Below, one piece after another: positions 33,388-42,273 of a stretch of 64,000 nucleotides of DNA (its first letter is position 1; each line of letters begins with the position of its first letter). The position numbers were made by a program, and so were the translations under genes. Origin of the DNA: Haloferax mediterranei ATCC 33500 (lineage in GTDB: Archaea; Halobacteriota; Halobacteria; Halobacteriales; Haloferacaceae); contig NC_017944.1 of assembly GCF_000306765.2 (NCBI RefSeq), forward strand, positions 372,001 to 436,000. The letters are read 5' to 3'. The notes under the pieces were generated by a model that did no database searches, was not told where the DNA came from, and was given only the letters and a program-made list of their open reading frames with translations.

Positions 33388-33996
33388 TCACTCGTCCCAA
33401 TGTCGCCTCGGGTACGTCTGCGCCCCGCCGTGGGTGTTCCGTGCGACGATAGTCGCCGTGGCCGACGTTCTGTCGTCCCGCTTTTCGGTCGATTCCTCGT
33501 AATAGAGAACGGTGAGGTCGAGACACGCGTGGAGGAGTTCGTTCGAGCGGAGACGATACCGGTCGGTGCTGGGACCAATCGTCGCCGGCGGGGAGGACCG
33601 AAGGTGATGTTGATAAAAGAGGATGCCGCCGGGTTTCAGCGCCGCTTTGATATCACCCAGCCGGTCCAGCGTTCGGAAGTAGCTGATCGTGATGAGGTCG
33701 TACGTCGCGTCGGGAAAGTCGTAGGCCGTCGCATCGGCACGAACCGTCTCGATACGGTCGTCGAAGCCGTCGGATTCGGCGCGTTCGCGGATGATTCCTA
33801 ACCCCTCTTCAGATTGATCGAGGGCGTCAACCTCGTATCCCTGTTCGGCGAGAAAGAGTGCATTCCGTCCGCTTCCGGCCGCAACGTCGAGTGCACGACC
33901 CTCGGGAATGGTGTCGAGGTACGCCCGTAACACCGGCGATGGTTCTGGGTCGGTCGGGTACGTTCCGGTTCTGTATCGTTCGTCCCACGTGACCAT
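33388..33996 (-). CDS. Class I SAM-dependent methyltransferase
   Basis: The product has 202 residues from the ATG at 33996. Motif I is ALDVAAGSGRNALFLAEQG, the acidic loop is VDALDQSEEGL, motif II is RADATAYDFPDATYDLITIS, and post-motif KPGGILFYQHH follows. The opening WDERYRTGTYPTDPEPSPVL resembles TehB/thiopurine-type methyltransferases. The substrate is unknown. It is followed on the same strand by nothing close and preceded by a hydrolase gene 97 bases away. Confidence 0.85.
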   Translation of the reverse strand: MVTWDERYRTGTYPTDPEPSPVLRAYLDTIPEGRALDVAAGSGRNALFLAEQGYEVDALDQSEEGLGIIRERAESDGFDDRIETVRADATAYDFPDATYDLITISYFRTLDRLGDIKAALKPGGILFYQHHLRSSPPATIGPSTDRYRLRSNELLHACLDLTVLYYEESTEKRDDRTSATATIVARNTHGGAQTYPRRHWDE

Positions 33997-34093
33997 AGCG
34001 ACGATACGGGGACCACTGTGTTCAACGTAGGTTGTCGTTCCCGGTGCGTGACGACCCGCACAGGAGCACCGGACCCCTCTCAGTTGGCGGTGG

Positions 34094-34924
34094 TTACGCC
34101 GCCTCTGCCGCAACCCCGTCGAGGAATCGCCTCAGAGCATCCTCGAAGAACACCGGATTGTCGAGATTAGATGCGTGACCTGCACCGGGAACCTCCCGGG
34201 AGATTGCATTCGGAATCTTGCTTTTCAGTTTCGCTGCGTGCTGCTTGACGAACGGCAGTTCGTGCTCGCCGTACAAGACCAGCGTCGGTACGGAGATTGC
34301 CGCGAGGTCGACCTCGGTTTTGTGGAACGCTGCGACGGCACGGATTACCTTCACAAATTCGTTCGTGTTCATCTTTGGAACGTCCTCGCGGAGTTGTTCG
34401 ACCTTCTCGTAGTCGCCGCCCGCCTTCGTCCTCGACAGTCGCTCTTGTACCCACACCATGGCCGTCTCGACGCGCCCGTAGCCGATGAGGCGGACGAACG
34501 GAATCGTCGCCCGAAGCATCACCGACCGCTGGAACCATTCGCGCCGACTGAATATCTCGGGGGTGAACGTCTCTGCGAGCACTATCCCGGCTACCTCGTC
34601 CGGACGAGTCGCTGCGTACACTTGCGCGATGCATCCGCCCAACGAGAGTCCACAGATAACTGGGGCTTCGAGGTCTAATGCTGCAATCAGTGCGGCGAGG
34701 TCGTCGGCAAACAGTTCGACGGAGTACGACGCTGGTTCTGACCCACCGGTGCGACCATGTCCCCGAATATCGTAGGTGATGGTCGTATAGCCGTCACTGA
34801 GTGCATTCACTTGGTGTTCCCACTGGCTGTGGGCGAGGATTGCGGCGTGGACGAAGACGACCGGCGGTCCGACACCACGCTGCTCGTAGTACGTGTCGAT
34901 GTCGTTCGTCCGAACGAATGCCAT
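34094..34924 (-). CDS. Alpha/beta hydrolase
   Basis: The product has 276 residues. The nucleophile elbow is GLSLGG (about residue 92), the oxyanion segment is VVFVHAAILAHSQWE, the acid is in VLYGEHELPFV and the His in PGAGHASNLDNP. DIRGHGRTGGSEP is typical of the epoxide hydrolase / 3-oxoadipate enol-lactonase-like branch. It is a cytosolic ester, lactone or related hydrolase; the substrate is not evident. Confidence 0.88.
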   Translation of the reverse strand: MAFVRTNDIDTYYEQRGVGPPVVFVHAAILAHSQWEHQVNALSDGYTTITYDIRGHGRTGGSEPASYSVELFADDLAALIAALDLEAPVICGLSLGGCIAQVYAATRPDEVAGIVLAETFTPEIFSRREWFQRSVMLRATIPFVRLIGYGRVETAMVWVQERLSRTKAGGDYEKVEQLREDVPKMNTNEFVKVIRAVAAFHKTEVDLAAISVPTLVLYGEHELPFVKQHAAKLKSKIPNAISREVPGAGHASNLDNPVFFEDALRRFLDGVAAEAA

Positions 34925-35032
34925 GTTCGCTATTGGTTTTCTGAACGGATGAACTCGCCTGATGCCTGTCTCTCGTTTGAGTCCTCGGATGTCAGTACTG
35001 CCATTTATCCGTGTCCGCCAGAGAATGTACGT

Positions 35033-35500
35033 ATGACGATTGAAACTGGCGACACGGTCTCACTCGAATACGTTGGCCGACTCACTGACGGAACGACTTT
35101 CGACACATCGCGACAGGATGTCGCCGAAGAAGAGGGGCTTGCGGAGGCACAGCCGGACCGCGACTACGAACCGCTCGCCGTCGAAGTCGGCGCGGGGACG
35201 GTCATCGAAGGTCTCGACGAGGGTCTCGTCGGCATGGAAGTCGGCGACGAAGAGAGCATCGAGATTCCGCCGGAGAAGGCATACGGCGAGCCGCGAGACG
35301 ACCTCGTTCAGGAACACGACCCTGAACAGCTCCGCGAGGTTCTCGGTGGCGAACCGGAAGAAGGCATGTACGTCCAGACGCAACAGGGCGGTCTCGGCGA
35401 AATCGTTCACGCCGACGACGATGTGGTCCGAATCGACTTCAACCACGAACTCGCCGGCGAGACGCTGGTGTTCGACATCGAAATTCTCGACGCGAACTAA
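35033..35500 (+). CDS. FKBP-type peptidyl-prolyl isomerase (SlyD-like)
   Basis: The product has 155 residues from the ATG at 35033. The FKBP domain shows DTVSLEYVGRLTDGTTFDTS at the start, an insert-in-flap region EIPPEKAYGEP, and closing NHELAGETLVFDIEIL. This is the archaeal/SlyD-type domain arrangement with the IF domain between about residues 85 and 135. It acts as a folding helper in the cytosol. SlyD's His-rich metal tail is absent. Confidence 0.92.
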   Translation: MTIETGDTVSLEYVGRLTDGTTFDTSRQDVAEEEGLAEAQPDRDYEPLAVEVGAGTVIEGLDEGLVGMEVGDEESIEIPPEKAYGEPRDDLVQEHDPEQLREVLGGEPEEGMYVQTQQGGLGEIVHADDDVVRIDFNHELAGETLVFDIEILDAN

Positions 35501-35631
35501 GTCTCTGTATTCGATTTAGTCTTTTTTGACGCTGAACAGGATAAGCAGAGAGCCGCACTAGATGCAAATATCTGCCCCGACTAATGTCAATTGAATGTGG
35601 TTTTATGGTGTTTTTCTACGTATCCCTATCT

Positions 35632-36153
35632 ATGGCTCGGAGACTCTGTCACCGTTACGGTCCTGGACGACTTCCTTACGCCTCTCGGCGTGACGTTGGC
35701 GGGGGGATTGCAATGGCTGCGACCGGACTCCTGGCGATTGCCGTTTGGTTCGGCGGAGCGTGGCTTCTTATCGCAGGAACGGGTAACGGAACCATCGGAT
35801 TTTTCTTCGGTATCGGGTTACTCACTCTCCCAATCGTGATTCCGACGTCATTCGTTGTTGGGACACTTCTCTGGCGGAAGCTGTACCCGGAAGAAAATCA
35901 CCAACTCTACGGTGCGGTCTTCGGTGGAATCACTGCACTCGCGAGTCTCGCTGTCGGGTCGATTGGTCCTGTACTGTTCCTCGCGGTTTCGAACGTGTAC
36001 CGCGGTGAGATGGCACTAGGGGAGGCGACGGTCTTCTTTACTGTATTCCTCCCAGTGGGACTTACGATGGCTATTGTGGCCGCTGGCTGGCTCGTGGTCC
36101 CTCTCGGTGCTTTCGGCGGTTGGTATCACGAGCGCGCAAAAGTCGCTGCGTAA
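35632..36153 (+). CDS. Multi-pass membrane protein, function unknown
   Basis: The product has 173 residues from the ATG at 35632 (an ATG at 35584 is possible). Four hydrophobic segments are visible, about 28-50, 53-75, 93-115 and 135-160. Short loops carry few charges. No family was recognised. It is convergent with the coiled-coil gene at 36187. Confidence 0.6.
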   Translation: MARRLCHRYGPGRLPYASRRDVGGGIAMAATGLLAIAVWFGGAWLLIAGTGNGTIGFFFGIGLLTLPIVIPTSFVVGTLLWRKLYPEENHQLYGAVFGGITALASLAVGSIGPVLFLAVSNVYRGEMALGEATVFFTVFLPVGLTMAIVAAGWLVVPLGAFGGWYHERAKVAA

Positions 36154-36186
36154 GGGTCAGCGCTCTTTTCCGTCGGCCCTCTCGTT

Positions 36187-37335
36187 TCAGTCGTCCAGCG
36201 GCGGATGCTCGTCGAGACACGAGACGATACGGTCGTACTCGTCTCGTAGCGTCTCCAGTTCGTCCGAGACTGCACCGCGTCGGAGTCGGTCGCGCTGGTC
36301 TTCTGTGAGTTCTTCCCGGGCAACCGCTGCGTCCCGAAGTCGTTCGTACTCCCGCCCGTGCGTTAGTTCGTGCACCTTGCGAGCGTGAGCGACCACGTCG
36401 TCGTCGGCGAACCGACTCACGACGGCGACGAGTTCTTTCGTCCGCCATCGAAGCGTGGACGCAGGCGCTGGCGGCCACGATACGGTAAGCGGGTCTGCGT
36501 CGAGTGTTTCGAGGAACCGTTTGTTCGTCCCGACTGCCGCCGAGAACGTTTTCGGGTCGTCGACGTAGTGGTCGAGTTTCGACCGCGAGTAGCCCGCGTA
36601 CTCCACGAGCGTCGCCACCGATTCGTCACCGATGGCGGCTGTTTCGAGGAACTCACACAGTCGTTCTGGGGGCGCTGGTGTTTCGGCGAGCGGGTACGAT
36701 TCTGCGGTCTCTAGCCACGTGAGCACCTCACGGGCGGACTTCTCCCTGATGAACTGCTCGAACGCAGCTTCGACCGCGTCGTTGTACGATTCGATTAGGT
36801 CTCGAAGCTCGTGAACGGGTGCATCGATGTCGGCCTCCCCGAGTTCTTTCACGCGTTCGAGTCGGTCGATTCGGGATTTGACCTCGGATTCACGGTCTTT
36901 GAGGGCATGACGCGCACGCCGGTACGATTCTTCCGCTTCTTCAAGCGAATCGAGAAGTTCCGCCTCTTCTCGGGCCGGTCGAAGTTGGTCTCTGGCACGT
37001 TCGAAGTCCGACGACGACAGCGACGAGGTAACGCGCGTGGTGAGCGTTTCGTTGGCCTCGATGAATGCATCTCCGTGGCGAACGTCCGCAGGGACCGCTT
37101 CGAGTCGGTTCGACAGGGCATCCCGAAATTCGACGTAGCCCTGGAAGTCGTCCTGGTCGGTCGCCTTCTCTTCGTGTCGGTCGAGAATCGCTGCGACGTC
37201 GTGGTACGCCTCGGAGAGCGTTCGAACTTCGCCGAAGCCAATCTCGTCTATCTGTGCTCGTCGCCTGGAGAGCGTGCTGGCCGCCGCCTGCAGTGATTCG
37301 ACGGGGTCGGCTTCGCGCGATTCGCCGTCCATCAT
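36187..37335 (-). CDS. Coiled-coil cytosolic protein, function unknown
   Basis: The product has 382 residues, soluble and very acidic. Heptad-like helices dominate (for example EEAEESYRRARHALKDRESE and KSRIDRLERVKELGEADIDA). A C-terminal part (about 225-382) is more globular, with AGYSRSKLDHYVDDPKTFSA. The pattern is that of an uncharacterised haloarchaeal family. No catalytic motif was found. The start codons at 37335 and 37332 are equivalent. Confidence 0.65.
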   Translation of the reverse strand: MMDGESREADPVESLQAAASTLSRRRAQIDEIGFGEVRTLSEAYHDVAAILDRHEEKATDQDDFQGYVEFRDALSNRLEAVPADVRHGDAFIEANETLTTRVTSSLSSSDFERARDQLRPAREEAELLDSLEEAEESYRRARHALKDRESEVKSRIDRLERVKELGEADIDAPVHELRDLIESYNDAVEAAFEQFIREKSAREVLTWLETAESYPLAETPAPPERLCEFLETAAIGDESVATLVEYAGYSRSKLDHYVDDPKTFSAAVGTNKRFLETLDADPLTVSWPPAPASTLRWRTKELVAVVSRFADDDVVAHARKVHELTHGREYERLRDAAVAREELTEDQRDRLRRGAVSDELETLRDEYDRIVSCLDEHPPLDD

Positions 37336-37509
37336 CTGTCGTCACCTCGGTGGGCAAAGCCCGGTTGCGGGGACAGGGTCATACCATGAGTGTCATTGCG
37401 GGAGGGAGGAAAGTCTGCTGACCGAGGCTCGGAGGCGAAAACGTGCTTCCAAACAGTCAGCGTTCCGTCCGTCGAAAGGACTTACCTACAACCTGTCCTA
37501 CAGAAGAGC

Positions 37510-38379
37510 ATGTACGAAAAAATCCTCCTTCCCGTCGACGAGAGCACCGCGACGAGCGCGGTTCTCTATCACGCCAGTGAACTCGCACACTGGGATGATG
37601 CGGAGATACAACTGTTGTTCGTGGCGGATACGACCCGCGACAGCGTCACGGTCGTGAGTAACGACGTGGTCGACGCACTCGAACGCGAAGGCGAAAGCGT
37701 CGTCGAGGAAGCGGCCGAGACGCTCGACACACTCGGCGTCGAATACGGGACCGACGTCGTTCAGGGGAACCCCGCGCCGACCATCGTCGAATACGCGGCG
37801 GAGTACGACTACGACCTTATCGTGATGCCCACACACGGCCGACAGGGACTTTCGCGACAGCTCCACGGCAGCGTCACGGAGAAAGTCGTCCGCCTATCCG
37901 ACCTGCCCGTTCTCACCGCTCGCATGGACCCCGACGACGAACTCACGTTCCCGTACGAACGAATCCTTATTCCGACCGACGGCAGTCGGTCGTCGAAGCG
38001 CGCGACCACCCACGGTCTCCAACTCGCGGCGGCGCTCGATGCAGCCGTCCACATCCTCTCGGTCGTCGACGACTCCGCACTCGGATTCGACGTTCGCTCG
38101 ATGCTTTCGGGCGAAGAAAGCGAGCAGGGAGCGAACGAAGCGATTGGGTCTGTCGTCTCGGAGGCGACCGACCTCGGCATCACGAAAGTCGTCGAACGCA
38201 TCGAGCACGGAACGCCGAGCGACGAAATTCGCGCCTACGTCGAGGACAACGACATCCACGCCGTCGTGATGGGGACGACCGGGAGAAGCGGTGTCGACCG
38301 GATTCTCCTCGGAAGCGTCGCCGAGCAAACGGTTCGCACCGCTCCAGTACCCGTGATTACGTTGTCTCCGGGTGAGTGA
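37510..38379 (+). CDS. Two-domain universal stress protein
   Basis: The product has 289 residues from the ATG at 37510. Two UspA domains lie in tandem. The first begins YEKILLPVDES and ends GSVTEKVVRLSDLPVL. The second begins YERILIPTDGSRSSKRA and ends with GTTGRSGVDRILLGSVAEQT, the G-x2-G-x9-G-S ATP-binding pattern. UspA proteins are cytosolic and help in stress survival. There are no coupled neighbours. Confidence 0.92.
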   Translation: MYEKILLPVDESTATSAVLYHASELAHWDDAEIQLLFVADTTRDSVTVVSNDVVDALEREGESVVEEAAETLDTLGVEYGTDVVQGNPAPTIVEYAAEYDYDLIVMPTHGRQGLSRQLHGSVTEKVVRLSDLPVLTARMDPDDELTFPYERILIPTDGSRSSKRATTHGLQLAAALDAAVHILSVVDDSALGFDVRSMLSGEESEQGANEAIGSVVSEATDLGITKVVERIEHGTPSDEIRAYVEDNDIHAVVMGTTGRSGVDRILLGSVAEQTVRTAPVPVITLSPGE

Positions 38380-38433
38380 CGGCCGCGGGATAATCGAGGT
38401 GACAGTGGAGGATACCAACCTGTCGACAACGGG

Positions 38434-39165
38434 TCAGTATTCGGTCCCTTTTCTGGCGCGTTGGCCCGAGTCGATGGGATGTTTCACCTTCCGAACGTTC
38501 GTTACGAGGTCCGCAGCATCGTGGAGGTACGTCGGTTCGTCGTGGCTCCCGGTCAACACGAGTTCGAGATGGTCGGGCTTTCGGTCGATGAGGTCGAGTA
38601 CGTCGGACTCGTCCAGAAGCCCCATCGCAACGGCGTAGAGAATTTCGTCGAAGATGAGGAAGTGGACGCCGTCTTCCGGTGTACCGTCGAGGTCGAGCGG
38701 CGAGGTGAGGTCGGCGTCGGCCGCGGCGTCGACGAGTTCGCGCGCGCGTTCGAGCCCCGCGGCAACCTGCTCGGCGTGGTCCTCGTCCTCGCTGCCGTCC
38801 GCCATTCCGGCCCACCCGTAGTGGCCGAGATTTTCGAACGAAAAGCCCGGCATTGCTGCAATCGCATTGTACTCGCCACGAACTGCTTCGACGGAGTCGG
38901 CACCGCCTTTCAAGAACTGGAGCATGTGAACCCGGTAGCCATGTCCGGCGGCACGAAAGCCCATCCCCATCGCGGCGGTCGTCTTCCCTTTTCCGTCTCC
39001 CCACCAGACCTGCACGAGTCCGAACTCGTCGGGCGCGTCGGGTTCGATGGTTCTCGCGTCGGGTCGGATGCCGCGACCCGGCGTGTTTGTCCGGACCGAT
39101 TCGGGGGTCGTGTTCGTGGTACTGTCTGTATCTTTGGAGCCGTCTGCGTTTGTGTTGTCAGTCAT
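38434..39165 (-). CDS. cobO: Cob(I)yrinic acid a,c-diamide adenosyltransferase (CobO/CobA type)
   Basis: The product has 243 residues from the ATG at 39165. After a 45-residue acidic, Thr-rich N-terminal extension comes the P-loop WWGDGKGKTTAAMGMGFRAA. MLQFLKGG, HFLIFDEILYA and ELVLTGSHDEP follow, all typical of the CobA/BtuR family. It transfers the adenosyl group of ATP to cob(I)alamin or precursors. Other cobalamin genes are not in the window, so it stands alone here. Confidence 0.92.
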   Translation of the reverse strand: MTDNTNADGSKDTDSTTNTTPESVRTNTPGRGIRPDARTIEPDAPDEFGLVQVWWGDGKGKTTAAMGMGFRAAGHGYRVHMLQFLKGGADSVEAVRGEYNAIAAMPGFSFENLGHYGWAGMADGSEDEDHAEQVAAGLERARELVDAAADADLTSPLDLDGTPEDGVHFLIFDEILYAVAMGLLDESDVLDLIDRKPDHLELVLTGSHDEPTYLHDAADLVTNVRKVKHPIDSGQRARKGTEY

Positions 39166-39383
39166 GTCTGCGGATGAAGCCGAACCGCTGTTAGTTACGT
39201 CGGGGTGTATCAGCACCTGATACGAGCAACCGACGACGTTAAATTCAATTCTAATTTCAGTAGGCAAAGTTGTGTTGGGTTTCGATTGTCGACGGTTCAT
39301 TGTCGACACGGTGTCCTCACTTCGTGGGCGTCGGTGTCAACTTATTTAATCGACTACGCCGTCATTCACGACGAGCGAAACGC

Positions 39384-39968
39384 GTGACGAACTCTACACA
39401 CCAATCCGGGAGTCAGACGATAGAACGCTGTATCAGGTATTCCATCGTCGTCGTCTTCCTTGCGGGACTCCGTCGTCGAAAGCTCGCCGCGATGGTAAAC
39501 GCCATGTTCGCGTTCGTGGGAACGTTCATCCCCGATGTTTTCGAACGAGTGGCGGGTGAGCCGTTCCATCCGTGGCAGCGTGTATACGTGGAGTCGGCGA
39601 TGCTAACTCACTCGGTCGGGATGCTCGGCCCCTACGACGACGTGTGGTGGTGGGACCACCTCACTCACACCCACTCGGCGTCGATTCTCGGTGGATTCGT
39701 CCACGTACTCGCACGGCGCAGGGGACACGAACCCTCCCAGCGAGTCCTCGCCGTCGTCGTCTGTAGTGGTCTGCTCTGGGAAATCGCCGAGTATGCCATC
39801 CACCGCGGTGCCGACGCGCTCGGAATCGAGCCTGTACTCGTCTCCTACGGTCGCGTCGACACGGTGCTCGACCTCGTGTTCAACCTCGTCGGGGCCGCGC
39901 TCGTCGTCGTGTTCGGCGACCGCGCGTTGAGAAATTTCCTGCTGACGGATGAACACTCCAGTCGGTGA
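39384..39968 (+). CDS. Membrane protein, DUF2238/YjdF-like
   Basis: The product has 194 residues from a GTG at 39384; a TATTTAAT box 38 bases upstream supports this start over longer frames. Hydrophobic segments occur at about 20-36, 46-60, 88-104, 118-135 and 160-180. The acidic/His motif YDDVWWWDHLTHTHSASILG resembles the DUF2238 inner-membrane family. The function is unknown. It is convergent with the PhoU-like gene. Confidence 0.65.
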   Translation: MTNSTHQSGSQTIERCIRYSIVVVFLAGLRRRKLAAMVNAMFAFVGTFIPDVFERVAGEPFHPWQRVYVESAMLTHSVGMLGPYDDVWWWDHLTHTHSASILGGFVHVLARRRGHEPSQRVLAVVVCSGLLWEIAEYAIHRGADALGIEPVLVSYGRVDTVLDLVFNLVGAALVVVFGDRALRNFLLTDEHSSR

Positions 39969-39981
39969 GAGAAGCGAGGGT

Positions 39982-41100
39982 TCAGTCAGTGACGGCGGAC
40001 CCGCCTCGGTCGTCCTCCGAGTTTCCTGTTCCCACGGGACTCGAACTCGAAGCTGTGTCTCCGATGTCCGAGAGTGGTTCGTTCTCACAGGTATCCGGTG
40101 GGTGTTCGTCTACTGCCTTGCGTCGGACCGCCGTCCGGAGTCCGACTTCAGCGATATTTCCGGCGTGCTCAGCCGTTCGCCGGAGGCTGTGGAGGGCGTG
40201 CGCAAAGCGGTAATCGCTGTCGTTCCCGTCGAATACGCGGCGCTCGATGTCGTTAAGCTGTTCGCACACTCGGTCGCGCGTCTCAAAGATATCTCGTGTG
40301 GTCTTGGAATCTTCGCCCGCGAACGCCACGTAGACTGCCGATTCGACCGCGTCTCGAACGATTCGAGAGACCGTTTCGATTTCGTCGGCGAGCGGTTGGC
40401 CAAGTGATTCATCGACCGCTGATGCGACAGATGCGATTTGCTCGGCGTGGTCGGCGATGCGCTCTAACTCCCGCGCTGCGGTGTAGAGTCGGAATAGTTC
40501 TGTCCGTGTTTCGCCGAGCGCGTCAACCTCGTCGAGGCGGTCGAGTCCGCGGGTGAAGTGCCGGTCGACCATGGCGAACAATCGGTCAGCGCGGTCGTCG
40601 CGGTCACCGAAGCCATCGATGGGGGCGTCACCAGTCAGTGCGGCAGTCGCGTCTCGGTGCATCGACACCGCGACGAACTGGAGTTGGCGGACCGACTGGC
40701 GAATCGAAACTTCGTTTGCGTCGAGGGCGTTCCGTACCGTGACGTGCGCCTCGGATTCTTCAGTTATCGTCACGCCGACGAGATTCCGCGCGACTCGCCT
40801 GATAGTCTGTCGCTGGTCGCTGTCGAACGACCCGTTGGCTTCGATGACGACCTCGTTCGACCCGGCGGCGTATGCGGCTCGAAGGGTCTGTTCGAGATAC
40901 CCGTCGTCTCCAGCCTGGACCGTCATCTGTATCGACGACTCGTCCTCGCATTCCGGGGGCTGAATCACGAGCACTCCGTCGATGTGCGTGTGTAAGCCGA
41001 CGACCGTCCCGGTGGTAATCCCCTCACCGTCTGCCCAGTCTCTGGGTAACGAGACGGTGAAGGTCCCGTTGCTGACCTGCTGAATCTTGCGTGTCTCCAT
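39982..41100 (-). CDS. phoU: PhoU-like phosphate regulator with N-terminal AbrB domain
   Basis: The product has 372 residues from the ATG at 41100. The first 45 (METRKIQQVSNGTFTVSLPR then DWADGEGITTG) form an AbrB/SpoVT-type swapped hairpin. Two PhoU helical repeats follow, with ARELERIADHAEQIASVASA and LRRTAEHAGNIAEVG giving the metal-binding E/D...H pattern. It probably senses the Pst transporter and controls phosphate genes. It lies 200 bases after pstB on the same strand. Confidence 0.87.
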   Translation of the reverse strand: METRKIQQVSNGTFTVSLPRDWADGEGITTGTVVGLHTHIDGVLVIQPPECEDESSIQMTVQAGDDGYLEQTLRAAYAAGSNEVVIEANGSFDSDQRQTIRRVARNLVGVTITEESEAHVTVRNALDANEVSIRQSVRQLQFVAVSMHRDATAALTGDAPIDGFGDRDDRADRLFAMVDRHFTRGLDRLDEVDALGETRTELFRLYTAARELERIADHAEQIASVASAVDESLGQPLADEIETVSRIVRDAVESAVYVAFAGEDSKTTRDIFETRDRVCEQLNDIERRVFDGNDSDYRFAHALHSLRRTAEHAGNIAEVGLRTAVRRKAVDEHPPDTCENEPLSDIGDTASSSSPVGTGNSEDDRGGSAVTD

Positions 41101-41300
41101 TGTTTTCGAGTATGCTGTGTTTTTGTTGTTCAATTGCCAGTTCTTCGGCGACGCCTACTCCTACAATCTCGTGGAATCGAGAGACGAGAGGAAAACGAGA
41201 GACGCCGCCGACCGGCCGTTTGCCGCCTGCAGGTCGTCGGAGGGTGCCGTCACGTCAGTTCGTCGGGGACGAGGCGGCGCTCTCGTGTCGCGGGCGCGGT

Positions 41301-42269
41301 CTATCCGAACTTTCCGCTGATGTAGTCTTCGACGCGCTGGCTCTCTGGGTCTTCGAACACCTGTTCGGTATCCCCGTATTCGACGAGTTCCCCGCCGGTG
41401 AGGAACACTGCCGTCTGGTCCGAGATGCGTGCGGCCTGTTGCATGTTGTGGGTAACGATGACGACCGTGTAGTCCTCGGCGAGTTCGTGGACGAGGTCCT
41501 CTATTTTCGACGTCGCGATGGGGTCGAGGGCGGACGCCGGTTCGTCCATAAGCAGGACCTCAGGGTCGGTCGCCAGCGCACGGGCGATGCAGAGTCGCTG
41601 TTGTTGCCCGCCGGACAGTCCGAGCGCGTTGTCGTCGAGTCGGTCTCGAACTTCGTCCCAGAGGGCGGCTTGTCGAAGCGAGCGCTCGACGAGTTCGTCG
41701 ACCGCGTCGTCGTCGCTTCGACCGAGGAGGTTTGCAAGCATTCCGGTGTCGAGGTCACCGTGTTTCCGCGGCCCGTACGAGATGTTGTCTCGGATGCTCT
41801 TCGGGAACGGATTCGGCGACTGAAATACCATTCCGACGCGCTTTCGGAGTTCGACGAGGTTGACGCCGTCCTGATAAATCTCCTCGCCGTCGAGCGCGAC
41901 CGAGCCGTCGATACTTGCCGCTTTGATGCGGTCGTTCATCCGGTTGAGACACCGGAGGAACGTCGATTTCCCACAGCCGGAGGGACCGATAAGCGCCGTG
42001 ACGCTGTTTTCTGGAATCTCCATCGAGACGCCCTTTAGCGCGTGGTCGTCGCCGTAGTACACGTCGAGGTCCTCGACGGTGAGTTTGGCTTCGCCTTCGA
42101 ACTCGTGTTCGACCCACTCCTCTCGGGTCTTCTCTCGCGTCTCGCCGCTCGTGACTTCGAGCGGTTGGCCGGTTGCGTGCTGTCCGTCGTTTGTCTGCTG
42201 TCCGTCGTTTGTCTGCTGTCCGTCGTTTGTCTGCTGTCCGTCGTCCGTCGTCTGGGTGGTTTCGCTCAT
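41301..42269 (-). CDS. pstB: PstB, phosphate ABC transporter ATPase
   Basis: The product has 322 residues from the ATG at 42269. Walker A is GPSGCGKSTFLRCLNRMND, the signature is LSGGQQQRLCIARAL, Walker B is VLLMDEPASALDP and the switch is VIVTHNMQQAARIS. A 60-residue hydrophilic N-terminal extension holds a DGQQTN repeat not found in bacterial PstB. It lies 4 bases after pstA. The set pstS-C-A-B-phoU is complete. Confidence 0.95.
   Translation of the reverse strand: MSETTQTTDDGQQTNDGQQTNDGQQTNDGQHATGQPLEVTSGETREKTREEWVEHEFEGEAKLTVEDLDVYYGDDHALKGVSMEIPENSVTALIGPSGCGKSTFLRCLNRMNDRIKAASIDGSVALDGEEIYQDGVNLVELRKRVGMVFQSPNPFPKSIRDNISYGPRKHGDLDTGMLANLLGRSDDDAVDELVERSLRQAALWDEVRDRLDDNALGLSGGQQQRLCIARALATDPEVLLMDEPASALDPIATSKIEDLVHELAEDYTVVIVTHNMQQAARISDQTAVFLTGGELVEYGDTEQVFEDPESQRVEDYISGKFG
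42180..42251. repeat. 18-bp tandem repeats inside pstB
   Basis: Three perfect 18-bp copies (CTGTCCGTCGTTTGTCTG, 42180-42233) are followed by a degenerate fourth. They encode the hexapeptide repeat DGQQTN in the N-terminal extension of PstB. The 18-bp unit keeps the frame when copy number changes. Confidence 0.9.
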
Positions 42270-42273
42270 GTGT

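Noticed and set aside
39166..39383. Possible cobalamin riboswitch before cobO
   Set aside because: The interval is short and no conserved riboswitch core was seen; such elements are not expected in haloarchaea.
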